Shown piece after piece: positions 47,255 to 57,568 of a DNA stretch of 64,000 nucleotides. A model generated the notes under the pieces. It was not told the origin of the DNA, made no database searches, and saw nothing but the letters and a program-made list of their open reading frames with translations. Source of the stretch: Cytophaga sp. FL35 (GTDB lineage Bacteria > Bacteroidota > Bacteroidia > Flavobacteriales > Flavobacteriaceae). The first letter of the stretch is position 1. The number at the start of each line of letters is the position of its first letter. Position numbers and translations under genes: made by a program. Where the stretch lies: assembly GCF_014349235.1 (NCBI RefSeq), contig NZ_JACSOH010000017.1:37348-101347 (forward strand), written 5' to 3'.

Positions 47255-49708
47255 ATGAATTTAGATACTCAAAGTTTACAACCAATCATCAATTTCATCT
47301 GGACAGTTGCAGATGATGTATTGATTAACAAATACCTTGAAAACCAGTATCAGGACGTGATATTGCCAATGACGGTGTTGAGAAGGTTGGACTTGGCACT
47401 TGAGCCGACAAAAGAAAAAGTGCTAAAAACCCACAATGAGTTTAAAGGGAAAATTGACAACCTATCAGGTTTATTGACTAGTAAAGAACATGGTTCAGGA
47501 TTGGCGTTTTACAATACTTCGCCTTACACCATGAAAAAGTTGTTGGCTGACCCGAAAAATATTGATGCCAACTTTTTAGACTATCTCAATGGCTTTTCTG
47601 AAAACGTTCAAGACATCATTTCAAAGTTCAAATTCAGAAACCAACTGGAAACCTTTGAAAATACCGGAATCACTTTTTCACTTATTGAAAAGTTCTGTAG
47701 TCCGAAAGTGGAATTACGACCTGAAAAGATTTCGCCTATGGCAATGGGCTACATGTTTGAAGACTTAATCAGGCGATTCAACGAAAAGACCAATGCAGCA
47801 GCAGGGCGACACTTTACCCCAAGAGAAATCATTGAGCTAATGACGCATTTGGTTTATCTACCTGTGAAAGATAAAATCCAGCAAGGAACTTACTTAGTTT
47901 ATGACCCTTGTGCGGGTTCGGGAGCTATGCTGACACAATCTAAACGCTTTGCGACCAACCCCGATGGAGAGATAAAATCGAAAGCAACCTTTCACTTATA
48001 CGGACAAGAGAACACAGGAGAAATGTATGCGACTTGCAAATCGGACATGTTGCTGAAAAATGAGGATCCTGATAAAATCAAATTTGGTTCTACGCTCAGT
48101 GAATATGGTTTCGAGCCTGATTTGAAATTCAATTTCATGTTAACCAACCCGCCCTATGGAACTAATTGGAATGAAGATTTACAGAAGTTAAGTGTTGGTG
48201 CAGACAGCAGGTCGTCCTTCATGGACACAAGATTCAATTTGCCTTTAAGAACGTATGCGGGCGAGGTGGTAAGGACCATGGTGAAATCTAATATTGGTGA
48301 TGGTCAGCTAATGTTCTTGGTTCACATGTTATCAAAAATGAAATCACCATCTGACGGAGGTAGCAGGATTGCATCCGTTCATAATGGCTCCGCACTTTTT
48401 ACTGGAGATGCAGGAAGTGGAGAAAGCAATATTCGCCAGTACTTAATTGAGAATGACCTTCTTGAATGTGTCATTCGATTGCCTTCAGACATGTTCTACA
48501 ACACTGGACTAACTACCTATGTTTTGATAATTAGTAATGTCAAAGAGAAAAAAAGAAGAAACAAAATACAGTTAATAGACTCTTCTAGTGATCATTTTTA
48601 TAAAAGGATGCGAAAAAGTTTGGGTGATAAAAAAGTTGAATTGTTGCCTGAACATATCTCTTTAATTCAAGACATATACTTCTCATATGAGAATGGAGAA
48701 AATTGCAAGATTGTCGACAATACGGAGTTTGGATATCACCAAATTGTTGTTCAACGACCATTACTCGATCATAACAAAAATCCCATTGTTTCGAAGAGTG
48801 GTAAGATAAAACCAGACCCTTACTTAAAACGAAAAGAAAAAGTGCCATTAGCAGTAGAGTTGGACAACTATTTCGAAAATCATGTAATACCCTATGAGAA
48901 TGATGCATGGTATGAAAAGAACAAAATCAAGATCGGCTATGAGATCATGTTCAATAAATTCTTTTACAAGTTCGCGCAACCAAGGGACCTTTCAGAGATA
49001 TCAAAAAATTTCGCAACACTGGCCAAAGAAACTACAAACGTTGGAAATGTTGTATTAAGCGAATTAACCCCAACACAATCACCTGTCGAAAGTAATATTG
49101 AGTGGGTCGGTTCTATACCTAAAGGATGGCCAACAATGCAGTTAAAATATTTACTTAATGAGCGAAATGAAAGGAGTACTGATGGAAATGAAGAACTACT
49201 GTCTTTAAGTAAATACCATGGGGTTATACCAAAATCTGAACTTGAAGCTCGTTCAGGCGGTGCTAAATCATTAATTGGCTATAAGAAAGTGTACAAAGGT
49301 GATTTAGTCTTTAATAAAATGCAGGCAATTAATGGACTAATTGCTAAATCAAATCTCGATGGTATTTGCAGTCCAGATTATGCAGTTTATTATCCAAAAT
49401 CGGACAAAATATTGGTAGAATATTTAGCCCATATCTTGGTACATACTAATTGCAAAGCAGAATTTAAAAGAGTCTCCAAGGGAGTTATGGAAGGGTATAT
49501 TAGAGTTTACACGGACGCTCTTTTTGATCTATATATCCCATTACCTTCTAAAGATGAACAAGAAAAAATATTAAGCTTAATAAGAGAGAAAAATGAAGTA
49601 ATTGACTTTACAGTTTCGAAGATAAAACGGGAAATAGAACTTCTTAATGAATTTAAAAATACTCTTATTGAGAATATTGTTTTGGGGAAAGTGGAACATA
49701 CATCTTAA
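47255..49708 (+). CDS. Type I restriction HsdM fused to a half-HsdS
   Basis: 817 aa. The N-terminal HsdM part (about 1-560) has the HsdM N-domain, AdoMet motif DPCAGSGAMLTQSKRF near 217 and catalytic NPPYGTNW near 298, consistent with N6-adenine methylation. From about 600 a specificity domain begins (NIEWVGSIPKGWPTMQLKYL) and contains one target-recognition domain plus one coiled coil (EQEKILSLIREKNEVIDFTV) ending the protein. Ordinary HsdS has two TRDs, so this fused half-subunit should act as a dimer. It is the first gene of the plus-strand operon with hsdR. Confidence 0.93.
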   Translation: MNLDTQSLQPIINFIWTVADDVLINKYLENQYQDVILPMTVLRRLDLALEPTKEKVLKTHNEFKGKIDNLSGLLTSKEHGSGLAFYNTSPYTMKKLLADPKNIDANFLDYLNGFSENVQDIISKFKFRNQLETFENTGITFSLIEKFCSPKVELRPEKISPMAMGYMFEDLIRRFNEKTNAAAGRHFTPREIIELMTHLVYLPVKDKIQQGTYLVYDPCAGSGAMLTQSKRFATNPDGEIKSKATFHLYGQENTGEMYATCKSDMLLKNEDPDKIKFGSTLSEYGFEPDLKFNFMLTNPPYGTNWNEDLQKLSVGADSRSSFMDTRFNLPLRTYAGEVVRTMVKSNIGDGQLMFLVHMLSKMKSPSDGGSRIASVHNGSALFTGDAGSGESNIRQYLIENDLLECVIRLPSDMFYNTGLTTYVLIISNVKEKKRRNKIQLIDSSSDHFYKRMRKSLGDKKVELLPEHISLIQDIYFSYENGENCKIVDNTEFGYHQIVVQRPLLDHNKNPIVSKSGKIKPDPYLKRKEKVPLAVELDNYFENHVIPYENDAWYEKNKIKIGYEIMFNKFFYKFAQPRDLSEISKNFATLAKETTNVGNVVLSELTPTQSPVESNIEWVGSIPKGWPTMQLKYLLNERNERSTDGNEELLSLSKYHGVIPKSELEARSGGAKSLIGYKKVYKGDLVFNKMQAINGLIAKSNLDGICSPDYAVYYPKSDKILVEYLAHILVHTNCKAEFKRVSKGVMEGYIRVYTDALFDLYIPLPSKDEQEKILSLIREKNEVIDFTVSKIKREIELLNEFKNTLIENIVLGKVEHTS

Positions 49709-49739
49709 TCACTGAATGAGATTTTCTAGAAGTTAATTT

Positions 49740-52700
49740 ATGGGAACGGATACCACGGAAAAAGGCTTGGAAAGTCATATCACCAATTATTTGGTAGATA
49801 CCAATAGATACATCCAAAGAGAAAGCACTGATTACAATAATGTCTCTTGCTTGGATGAAGACTTGTTATTTCAATTTTTAGAAACTACCCAGCTCAAAGC
49901 AGTTGAGAAGCTCAAGAGGTATCACAAAGACTTGTATCGCCAAAAAATCATTAAGCGTCTTAATGACCGCATTCAAGCCAAAGGAGTAATCGAGGTATTG
50001 CGAAAAGGGATCGTTGATGGCTTTACAGACACCAAACTCAAGCTATTTTATGACAAACCTGTTTCAGCTTACAATGCCAGTGCAAGTGCCTTGTACCAAG
50101 CCAACATCTTTTCGGTCATTCGTCAGGTCTACTACTCTAACAAAAACAAGAATTCCTTGGATATGGTCGTTTTCATTAACGGCTTGCCAGTTATCACTTT
50201 TGAGTTAAAAAATGAATTAACCAAACAGAATGTAAAACACGCCATCAACCAGTACAAAAAGGACAGAGACCCCAATGAAAAACTTTTTCGATTGGGTTGT
50301 TTGGTTGTAAACTTTGCTGTGGACACTGAAGAAGTTTGGATGTGTACCCAACTTAAAGGTGAGCAATCGTATTTCTTACCATTCAACAAGGGAAATAACA
50401 ATGGAGCAGGAAATCCACCAAATGGAGGGATTAAATCGGATTACCTCTGGAAAGAAATTTTAACCAAAGACAGCCTAACGGATATCATTCAAAACTTCTC
50501 TCAGCTCGTAACAGAAGAAAAAGAATACACGGACGACAAAGGGAAAAAACGAACTAGAAAAGAGAAGAAACTCATCTTTCCTCGTTATCACCAACTTTCG
50601 GCAGTAAGGCAACTATTGACTGATGCTCAGGAAAAAGGTTCGGGACAGAAATATTTAATTCAACATTCCGCAGGATCAGGAAAGTCCAATTCAATCGCTT
50701 GGCTTTCGCATCAATTAATTGGGCTGCATGACAAGTCAGGAAGTAACAACATTTTCGATACAGTAATTGTCGTTACAGACCGTAGAGTATTGGATGCACA
50801 AATCCGTGAGAACATCAAGCAATTCCAACAAGTTGGAGGTGTAGTTGAAGCCATAACCGAAGGAAGTAAGCAGCTAAAAACTGCTTTGGAAGATGGAAAG
50901 AAAATCATCATTACCACCATTCAGAAGTTTCCGCACATTGTAGAAGAAATTGGAGAATTGCCAGGAAATAATTTTGGAATTGTCATAGATGAAGCCCACA
51001 GCAGTCTGAGTGGACAAATGGCAAGGAAGCTCAACGAATCTTTATCCAAACTAAATGATGAGGACGAATTGAAATCCGACTTGGCAGATTATGACGAAAA
51101 TGAAAGCAGCGAAGTAACAGGCGAAGATTTAATCAGGGCTTTGGTGAAGTCAAGAAAACTCTTGCCAAATGCCAGCTACTTTGCTTTTACAGCTACTCCC
51201 AAAAACAAGACTTTAGAACTGTTTGGAGTTCCTTACAAAGAAGGCGAGAAAACAAAATTCAGAGCTTTCCATCTCTACTCTATGAAGCAAGCCATTGAAG
51301 AAGGCTTCATCAAAGATGTTTTACAGAATTACACAACATATCAAAGTTTTTACGCCTTACTCAAGAAGATTGAGGATGACCCAGAATACGACAAGAAAAA
51401 AGCACAAAAGAAACTCAAGGCTTATGTAGAAAATCACGAACACGCCATCAAGAAAAAGTCAAAATTGATGGTTGACCATTTCATGGAAAATGTGATGCAG
51501 AAAAAGCGAATGGGTGGCAAAGCAAAAGCCATGATGGTAACAAGTAGCCGAAAAAATGCAGTCCAATACAAAAAGGCATTTGACGCTTTTTTGAAATCCA
51601 TAAACAGCCCGTATAAAGCGGTTGTCGCTTTTTCAGGTGAAATTGACGGAGAAACAGAAGCAAGTTTGAATGGTTTTTCGAGTCGCTCAATTGCATCGGA
51701 GTTTGAAAAGAATGAATACCGTTTTTTGTTGGTTGCCAATAAATACCAAACTGGTTTTGACCAACCTTTACTTCACACCATGTATGTAGATAAAAAGCTA
51801 GGTGGAGTAAACGCAGTTCAAACCCTATCAAGGCTTAACAGAAGTCATCCATTGAAGAAAGACACTTTTGTACTTGACTTTGCCAACACAGCAGAAGATA
51901 TGGAGAATGCTTTCAAACCATATTTTGAAAGCACAATTCTTGGAGAAGCAACAGATCCGAACAAGCTTTTTGATTTACAAGATGCTTTGGATAATTATCA
52001 AGTTTATTCTCGTGAACAAGTTGAAGACTTCTCCAACAAGATATTGGCAAATGTGCCTGTTGACCAATTACACGCTTCACTGGACGAATCGGTTGCTATT
52101 TTCAGAGACGACTTGGAAGAAGAGCAACAAGCTGATTTCAGGGCAAAAGTCAAAACATACGTTCGTCTCTACATTTTCCTTTCTCAAATTGTTCCGTTTG
52201 AGAATCCTTATTTAGAGCGTCTTTACATCTTCCTGAATCACCTGCAAAACAAGCTTGGTGGTGATAATTCAGTGGATTTGGCTAAAGGTGTTTTGGGAAA
52301 TATTGACATGGACAGTTACCGTCTGCAATTAGAATCTACAACCAATGTGGTTTTGGAGCAAGGTGAAGACTTAAAGCCAATTCCAACCGAAATGAGAGGC
52401 GGAGTAGTCGAACCCGAAATTGACCGCCTTTCAAACATTCTACAAACTTTCAATGAACGCTACGGCACTGAATTTGAAGATGCAGACAAAGTCCGTCAAA
52501 TGGCAGAAAACATAGCCACAGATGTTGCAAAGAATAAAGAGTTGATAAGTTCTATTCAACATTCAGACGAGCAGAACGCAAGAATCACAAGTGACAAAAT
52601 TGTTGGAGAAGAGTTGCTCAAGCACATTTCTACAAACTTCGACCTTTACAAACTGTATTCTGATAACAAAGAATTTAAAGAAGATTTCTCGGCAATGATG

Positions 52701-52751
52701 TTTGGTGTAGTGAAAGAGTTAATCAATAGAGGAATTAATTCAAAGAAGTAA
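49740..52751 (+). CDS. hsdR: Type I restriction endonuclease subunit R
   Basis: 1003 aa. The N-terminal PD-(D/E)xK nuclease includes LDMVVFINGLPVITFELKNE (about 140-159). SF2 translocase motifs follow: Walker A HSAGSGKSNSIAWL near 308, motif II IDEAHSS near 415, motif III FTATPKN near 480 and motif VI ANKYQTGFDQP then TLSRLNRSHPLKKD near 655-700. The C-terminal helical region would contact the methyltransferase. It lies 31 bp after the HsdM-S fusion, and the next gene starts 3 bp after its stop. Confidence 0.95.
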   Translation: MGTDTTEKGLESHITNYLVDTNRYIQRESTDYNNVSCLDEDLLFQFLETTQLKAVEKLKRYHKDLYRQKIIKRLNDRIQAKGVIEVLRKGIVDGFTDTKLKLFYDKPVSAYNASASALYQANIFSVIRQVYYSNKNKNSLDMVVFINGLPVITFELKNELTKQNVKHAINQYKKDRDPNEKLFRLGCLVVNFAVDTEEVWMCTQLKGEQSYFLPFNKGNNNGAGNPPNGGIKSDYLWKEILTKDSLTDIIQNFSQLVTEEKEYTDDKGKKRTRKEKKLIFPRYHQLSAVRQLLTDAQEKGSGQKYLIQHSAGSGKSNSIAWLSHQLIGLHDKSGSNNIFDTVIVVTDRRVLDAQIRENIKQFQQVGGVVEAITEGSKQLKTALEDGKKIIITTIQKFPHIVEEIGELPGNNFGIVIDEAHSSLSGQMARKLNESLSKLNDEDELKSDLADYDENESSEVTGEDLIRALVKSRKLLPNASYFAFTATPKNKTLELFGVPYKEGEKTKFRAFHLYSMKQAIEEGFIKDVLQNYTTYQSFYALLKKIEDDPEYDKKKAQKKLKAYVENHEHAIKKKSKLMVDHFMENVMQKKRMGGKAKAMMVTSSRKNAVQYKKAFDAFLKSINSPYKAVVAFSGEIDGETEASLNGFSSRSIASEFEKNEYRFLLVANKYQTGFDQPLLHTMYVDKKLGGVNAVQTLSRLNRSHPLKKDTFVLDFANTAEDMENAFKPYFESTILGEATDPNKLFDLQDALDNYQVYSREQVEDFSNKILANVPVDQLHASLDESVAIFRDDLEEEQQADFRAKVKTYVRLYIFLSQIVPFENPYLERLYIFLNHLQNKLGGDNSVDLAKGVLGNIDMDSYRLQLESTTNVVLEQGEDLKPIPTEMRGGVVEPEIDRLSNILQTFNERYGTEFEDADKVRQMAENIATDVAKNKELISSIQHSDEQNARITSDKIVGEELLKHISTNFDLYKLYSDNKEFKEDFSAMMFGVVKELINRGINSKK

Positions 52752-52754
52752 AGA

Positions 52755-54908
52755 ATGAGGCTAGCTGCCATTTATCTACCGAAAGGAATTTTACCACACT
52801 TGTTTGGTGAGAATCATGATGAGTTAACCATAAACTTAGGTGGTCAATTCCACTATCAAATAGGAATAATAGAAAAGAATATTTTAATAACTAAAGACTC
52901 TCTCAACAAAAATTTCATACCAGATTTTTTTGGAGAACACATATCCTTAATTTCAGCTATAGTTGGCAGAAATGGCATTGGAAAAACAACTATTTTGAGA
53001 GCAATACATTCAGAAGGTGATAAAAGAAAAAAAAAGGTGTTTTATGTGTTCGAAAGCAATGATGAATCTATATCCTATTGCAATGAGTTGTCCTTAAAGA
53101 AAGTTGTTTCTGATTTTGAATTAAAAGAAATACCGACGAATTCATTAAGTCCTGTCAAACAATATTACACTCCAATTGTCGACATCGAGCAAATCAATAC
53201 ATTGTCACAATTAAATCTTGTTTCAACAGGGGAGGAAAACTTAGGACAATTGTACCTCAAGCAAATTCGACAAGATGTCATCCTCTTGAATGATCCAGTA
53301 ATGGATACTTTAAAATCGGTATATCCGGATTTTCCTGAATTTAAAGAGCTAGAGATTAAGGTCACAACACACAGAAAGACAGACTTTAAAAGTGTTTATG
53401 CCTCCACCAATTTAGGAAACCAAAATCGTGAAAGTGTTTTAAAAACATATATCGAATCAGATATACGTGAATTAGATGAAGGTAAATGGGAATGGCCTTT
53501 GGATAAGTCTTTTGTGAAAGAATATTTATTGGAAAGATATATTAACATTATCAAAGGAAAAGGCCTAAATAGTTTATTCGATGAGCTTTGGGATTTGGAA
53601 GAATTTAATTCCAATGACCAGACAGACAGAATCCATAGTCAATCAAACTTTATTAAAGACTTTGAAGTCACTCTTTTTTCATACCTAATTCTGACAGCTA
53701 CATTTCCAAAAACCCCTTTTCAAGGTGGCTATGATTTTCAAAAAATAATAATCGAAGATTCATTTGAAAATAGATTTGATGGATTTCTGGAACTCTATCT
53801 TGCCAATATTTATGAAATTGTAAAGGATGAAATCAAGGAGAAACTAGGCCGTATTTCGATTCTAGATTATGATCAAATTATAAAAATAATAAAAGACCCA
53901 AAACACACTAGAATTTCACAACAAGGATTTAAACCTTCTGATGCAATTAAATTGATGAAGAGACATTTAGAGAGGTTCAAAGCATTCTTTGACTTTTATA
54001 AACTTCTAGAAAAATTTGTTTCAGAGAAAAAATTTGAGACAAAAAATGGAGGTTTGCTCTATAAAATTGACACCCATAATCGTGAAGATTTTTACAATAT
54101 TATCGATGCTTATAACAAGGTATTAGGGCTTACCTCAAGTTATGTGTATAGACTTGATCTGTTATCTATTAAATCGACATATCCATTATCGTCAGGCGAA
54201 AAAGCATTACTAAATTTCTTCTCAAGATTAAACAGCAGGATAGATATTCTGAAAAACTCAATACATCCTATATTCAATTATTATTTACTCCTTTTGGATG
54301 AGCCTGAACTTGGATATCACCCTATTTGGAAAAGAAAATTTATCGATGCAATCACCAAGTCGATTCCAATACTTTTTGAAAAATTAGTTCCTAATAGAAA
54401 TTTATTTGATGAAGATTCTCAGAACTTATCTCCACTAAAAACTCAAATTATTTTCACCACTCACGACCCATTGACTTTATCTGACATCCCGGTAAATAAT
54501 GTAGTTTTCTTAGATAAGAATATAGATTCAAATCTATCATTTATTGTTGATAACAGACAGCACCAAGATTTATTAACATTTGGAGCAAACGTACACGATT
54601 TACTTGCTCACAGCTTCTTTCTGGAAAATGGTTTCATGGGTGAGTACGCCCAAAAAACTATAACAGATTTGATCACATTTTTAACGAATCAATCCGAAGA
54701 AGTTGATTCTGAAAAAATTATACTAAGACGAAATCTAACATCTGAAATGGCTCAAAAATTCATAAACATTATAGATGAGCCTCTTATCAAAGAAAGGATC
54801 CAACAATTGTATAATCAAAAGTTCCCCACTTCGGACAAAGAACAGCTTCGAAAAAGAATCAAGGAATTATCAGATCAATTAAAAAAACTTGAAGGTGAGG
54901 AAAATTAA
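52755..54908 (+). CDS. AAA/SMC-like ATPase, PtuA-type (Septu-like)
   Basis: 717 aa. ABC-type ATPase: Walker A GRNGIGKTTILRAI near 71, signature SSGEKALLNFF near 477 and Walker B LLLLDEPELGYHP near 511, with a switch TTHDPLTLSDI near 572. The long helical insert between Walker A and the signature (about 100-470) and the C-terminal coiled coil (KEQLRKRIKELSDQLKKLEG) are typical of OLD/PtuA-like defence ATPases. It starts 3 bp after hsdR and overlaps the HNH gene, so the restriction genes and this pair form one operon. Confidence 0.85.
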   Translation: MRLAAIYLPKGILPHLFGENHDELTINLGGQFHYQIGIIEKNILITKDSLNKNFIPDFFGEHISLISAIVGRNGIGKTTILRAIHSEGDKRKKKVFYVFESNDESISYCNELSLKKVVSDFELKEIPTNSLSPVKQYYTPIVDIEQINTLSQLNLVSTGEENLGQLYLKQIRQDVILLNDPVMDTLKSVYPDFPEFKELEIKVTTHRKTDFKSVYASTNLGNQNRESVLKTYIESDIRELDEGKWEWPLDKSFVKEYLLERYINIIKGKGLNSLFDELWDLEEFNSNDQTDRIHSQSNFIKDFEVTLFSYLILTATFPKTPFQGGYDFQKIIIEDSFENRFDGFLELYLANIYEIVKDEIKEKLGRISILDYDQIIKIIKDPKHTRISQQGFKPSDAIKLMKRHLERFKAFFDFYKLLEKFVSEKKFETKNGGLLYKIDTHNREDFYNIIDAYNKVLGLTSSYVYRLDLLSIKSTYPLSSGEKALLNFFSRLNSRIDILKNSIHPIFNYYLLLLDEPELGYHPIWKRKFIDAITKSIPILFEKLVPNRNLFDEDSQNLSPLKTQIIFTTHDPLTLSDIPVNNVVFLDKNIDSNLSFIVDNRQHQDLLTFGANVHDLLAHSFFLENGFMGEYAQKTITDLITFLTNQSEEVDSEKIILRRNLTSEMAQKFINIIDEPLIKERIQQLYNQKFPTSDKEQLRKRIKELSDQLKKLEGEEN

Positions 54909-55893
54909 GATTACCGATATACTTAAAAAAGAAGTTGCCTCATTTAATAAGGACCTTTTTGTCAATACAAGACCAACTAGTTTTCAACTTCCTCAAGATA
55001 GATTGTCCAAACTTGCATTAAAAATATCCAGAAGACACCACAATTACAGGCTTTATATTGAAAAAATCATAGATGAATACTATGATATCCTGAATGCGGA
55101 TCCAATGAAAATGAATAGTCTCATTACCGAATTCGACTCAATCGTCCATAATTCACGGATGGATACAAAAATCAATAGTAAAAAAATTGGATTTAATGAA
55201 AAAATCGTATCAGCCATGCGATATGAAGATTTGCGAGAAAAAGAGTTTCCAGCTTATTTACTCAATTCCAATATTAGAACATGTGTCTATTGCAATGCCC
55301 AATCTACTTTGACCATTGAACCAATCTATTACAATAAAAAAAAGAAAAAGAAAAGGAAAAAAGTTTTAGCGAAGCTTCAACTGGATCATTTTCATCCAAA
55401 ATCCAAATACCCTTTTCTATGTACCTCTTACTTTAATTTATATCCTACTTGCGCAAACTGCAATCTTGCTAAAGGAAAAGAGAGTGCATTGTTTGAATTA
55501 TATACCTCTGGGCACGATTTGGATATTTTCAAGTTTTGGATTGATAATAAGTCCATCATTAATTATTGGATCAATCTGAATTTAAAAAATCTGGAAATTA
55601 AATTCGAGAGCTTGGATGGAAATATTGAATTACTTCAAAATCATAATGAGTTATTCCAAATTCAAAAAATCTACGACGCTCAAAAAGATATTGGCGAAGA
55701 ATTGGTCTGGAAAGCAAAGGCAAACCCAACTACTTATAGGAAGACATTGAATAAAACGTTCAATAAAATTTTTCCAGACCCCTCAATAATTGATAGAATG
55801 ATCATTTCAAACTATAGCAAGCCAGAAGAAACTTTTAAAAGGCCAATGGCGAAATACACTCAAGATATCGCTAGACAATTAAAAATAATATAA
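54889..55893 (+). CDS. HNH endonuclease, PtuB-type partner of the ATPase
   Basis: 334 aa. The zinc-HNH core is unambiguous: CVYC near 132, LDHFHPKSKYPF near 165 (the metal-binding histidines), NLYPTCANCNLAKG near 183. A lysine-rich tract precedes it and a helical tail follows. It overlaps the end of the ATPase gene by 20 bp. The start is TTG at 54889 or GTG at 54895; no ATG is available. ATPase plus HNH pairs of this kind form Septu-type anti-phage systems, where the nuclease degrades nucleic acid on infection. Confidence 0.87.
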   Translation: MKVRKIKITDILKKEVASFNKDLFVNTRPTSFQLPQDRLSKLALKISRRHHNYRLYIEKIIDEYYDILNADPMKMNSLITEFDSIVHNSRMDTKINSKKIGFNEKIVSAMRYEDLREKEFPAYLLNSNIRTCVYCNAQSTLTIEPIYYNKKKKKKRKKVLAKLQLDHFHPKSKYPFLCTSYFNLYPTCANCNLAKGKESALFELYTSGHDLDIFKFWIDNKSIINYWINLNLKNLEIKFESLDGNIELLQNHNELFQIQKIYDAQKDIGEELVWKAKANPTTYRKTLNKTFNKIFPDPSIIDRMIISNYSKPEETFKRPMAKYTQDIARQLKII

Positions 55894-55967
55894 TGAATCA
55901 CTCACTCACTATATTAATTCAAAATACAAGGTATCCTCTATTGATTTAGGTAATCTTAGTAAAATAA

Positions 55968-57374
55968 TTAGTATTTCACCAAGCCTAACTCTTCCAAACG
56001 AATAGCCATGGCTTCTATAGAAACCTTAAATTTACTCGCAAGTGAGTCAAACCTATTATTGTCAAATGAAATTGAATTTGCGAGCTTTCTTGACAATCCC
56101 CTCAAAGATTTACATTCTTTTCTGATATCAACAACACTCTTACCTCCAAACTTAAATGCGGAAAGTTCATTCAACTCAAAAACTTCAATTGAATATCTTT
56201 TTTTGAATTCTTTCAATACCAATGATTTTGGCATTAAAAAATATGAGGCAAATTTATCTGCTTGAATTTCTTTATAATCCCTAGTTTTTCTTTGTCCTGA
56301 ATATTCTGCTGCCACATCTCTATGAAGAATAGGTTGACTATGAAGTATAGCATGAGCTAATTCATGTGCTGCCGTGAAATTCTGCGTCTCTTTTGAATAT
56401 ATATTTGAGACCATTACTAATTTATTCGGTTGGTCTATCACTCCAGCTACTTCAACAATTTCACCTTCCTCACTGGGAACACCATAACTTGATGAAGAAA
56501 AATAATCGTATCCCAAAACTCGTTTTAATATTATATCAGGTCCTAATATTTCTATTTCAGTTTTAGGGGTGTTATTTTTCCAAATTAAGGATTTATTCTT
56601 CCATATAAGATTTTGTAAATCACGAACACAGACCTCTACATCTAAATTCTTTTCAGTTCTGTATTTAGAAATGAGATTATTAATACCTTCAAAGAGAGGT
56701 ATTTTTTCCCCAAATTCTTCTTGTAACACTTGAATTTTAGAGTCGGCTATTTGACGTAAAGTCTCATAATCCTTGGCTAGATCATTTACTTTGGATACAG
56801 TTGATTTTAAATATTCATATTCATCGCTATTAAAAGAAAGCACATTCAATCTTATGATTGCAATACAGCCAGCTATTGCCGAAACAGCTCCACTTATTCC
56901 TACCTGTGAATCTCCTCTAGCTGCCCTAAACCCGTTGTCAAAGACAAACGCACCAATTTCAGCAATTTCCTTACAATGGAATGCTATTTGAAATGGGGTT
57001 GCTATAGAGATTTTTAATTCTTCAAGAGCCTCTCTCCTTAATTGGTTTCTTGTGACTTCATCCTTTTCATTGTCCCTAGCCGTCCTTAATTTAATGGTTT
57101 TATCAAATTGATCAGAATCGTATTGAAATAAATCTGCCAAACCTGGATAAATCCTTTTTTCAATTTGTTCTTGAAAATCTAACAGTTCATTGATACAATC
57201 TGCATATAAATGCTTTCTTTTTTCTTCAGCGCATAAACTTATTACTGTAGAAATAAGTTTTGCGGATATCATTCCTTGAAATGCAGCAGCACTACCTGAT
57301 CCAGGCTTATGGTTTCCTGCACCAAACTTCCGCATTATTTCATTTACAGTTTTATCTAACAGCTTGACTTTCAT
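55968..57374 (-). CDS. Cyclodeaminase-like domain fused to ImmA/IrrE metallopeptidase
   Basis: 468 aa from the ATG at 57372-57374. The frame extends nine codons further but into the operator-like repeat. Residues about 1-215 match the FTCD_C/cyclodeaminase-cyclohydrolase helical fold: EIMRKFGAGNHKPGSGSAAA near 9-28, then ATPFQIAFHCKEIAEIGAFV and DSQVGISGAVSAI. From about 280 an ImmA/IrrE-type peptidase follows, with HELAH at 337-341 and a downstream Glu in EIQADKFASYFLMP. ImmA-type enzymes cleave repressors on stress. The fusion is unusual. A pterin or nucleotide sensor controlling the protease is one possible reading. Confidence 0.8.
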   Translation of the reverse strand: MKVKLLDKTVNEIMRKFGAGNHKPGSGSAAAFQGMISAKLISTVISLCAEEKRKHLYADCINELLDFQEQIEKRIYPGLADLFQYDSDQFDKTIKLRTARDNEKDEVTRNQLRREALEELKISIATPFQIAFHCKEIAEIGAFVFDNGFRAARGDSQVGISGAVSAIAGCIAIIRLNVLSFNSDEYEYLKSTVSKVNDLAKDYETLRQIADSKIQVLQEEFGEKIPLFEGINNLISKYRTEKNLDVEVCVRDLQNLIWKNKSLIWKNNTPKTEIEILGPDIILKRVLGYDYFSSSSYGVPSEEGEIVEVAGVIDQPNKLVMVSNIYSKETQNFTAAHELAHAILHSQPILHRDVAAEYSGQRKTRDYKEIQADKFASYFLMPKSLVLKEFKKRYSIEVFELNELSAFKFGGKSVVDIRKECKSLRGLSRKLANSISFDNNRFDSLASKFKVSIEAMAIRLEELGLVKY

Positions 57375-57375
57375 A

Positions 57376-57393
57376 TTGCCTAAATATAGGCAA
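57376..57393. promoter_or_regulatory. Inverted repeat just upstream of the ImmA-fusion start
   Basis: Seven-base arms ttgccta and taggcaa with a 4-base spacer lie one base upstream of the ATG. The position suits an operator for autoregulation, or a hairpin covering the start region. No regulator can be assigned. Confidence 0.5.
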
Positions 57394-57568
57394 AGAAACA
57401 ATTCCCTTCAATAATATTGAGCATGTAATGCTCAAAGGGGTTTCTTAAAATCAAAATATAAGTTGTTGGAAGCTTCTTATTTTATTTATGCCTTAAACGG
57501 AAAAAAATCCTTCTAGGAAATCTTTTCATGATGCAATTATTAATCTACTTTGAAGTAGCATAAAGATT

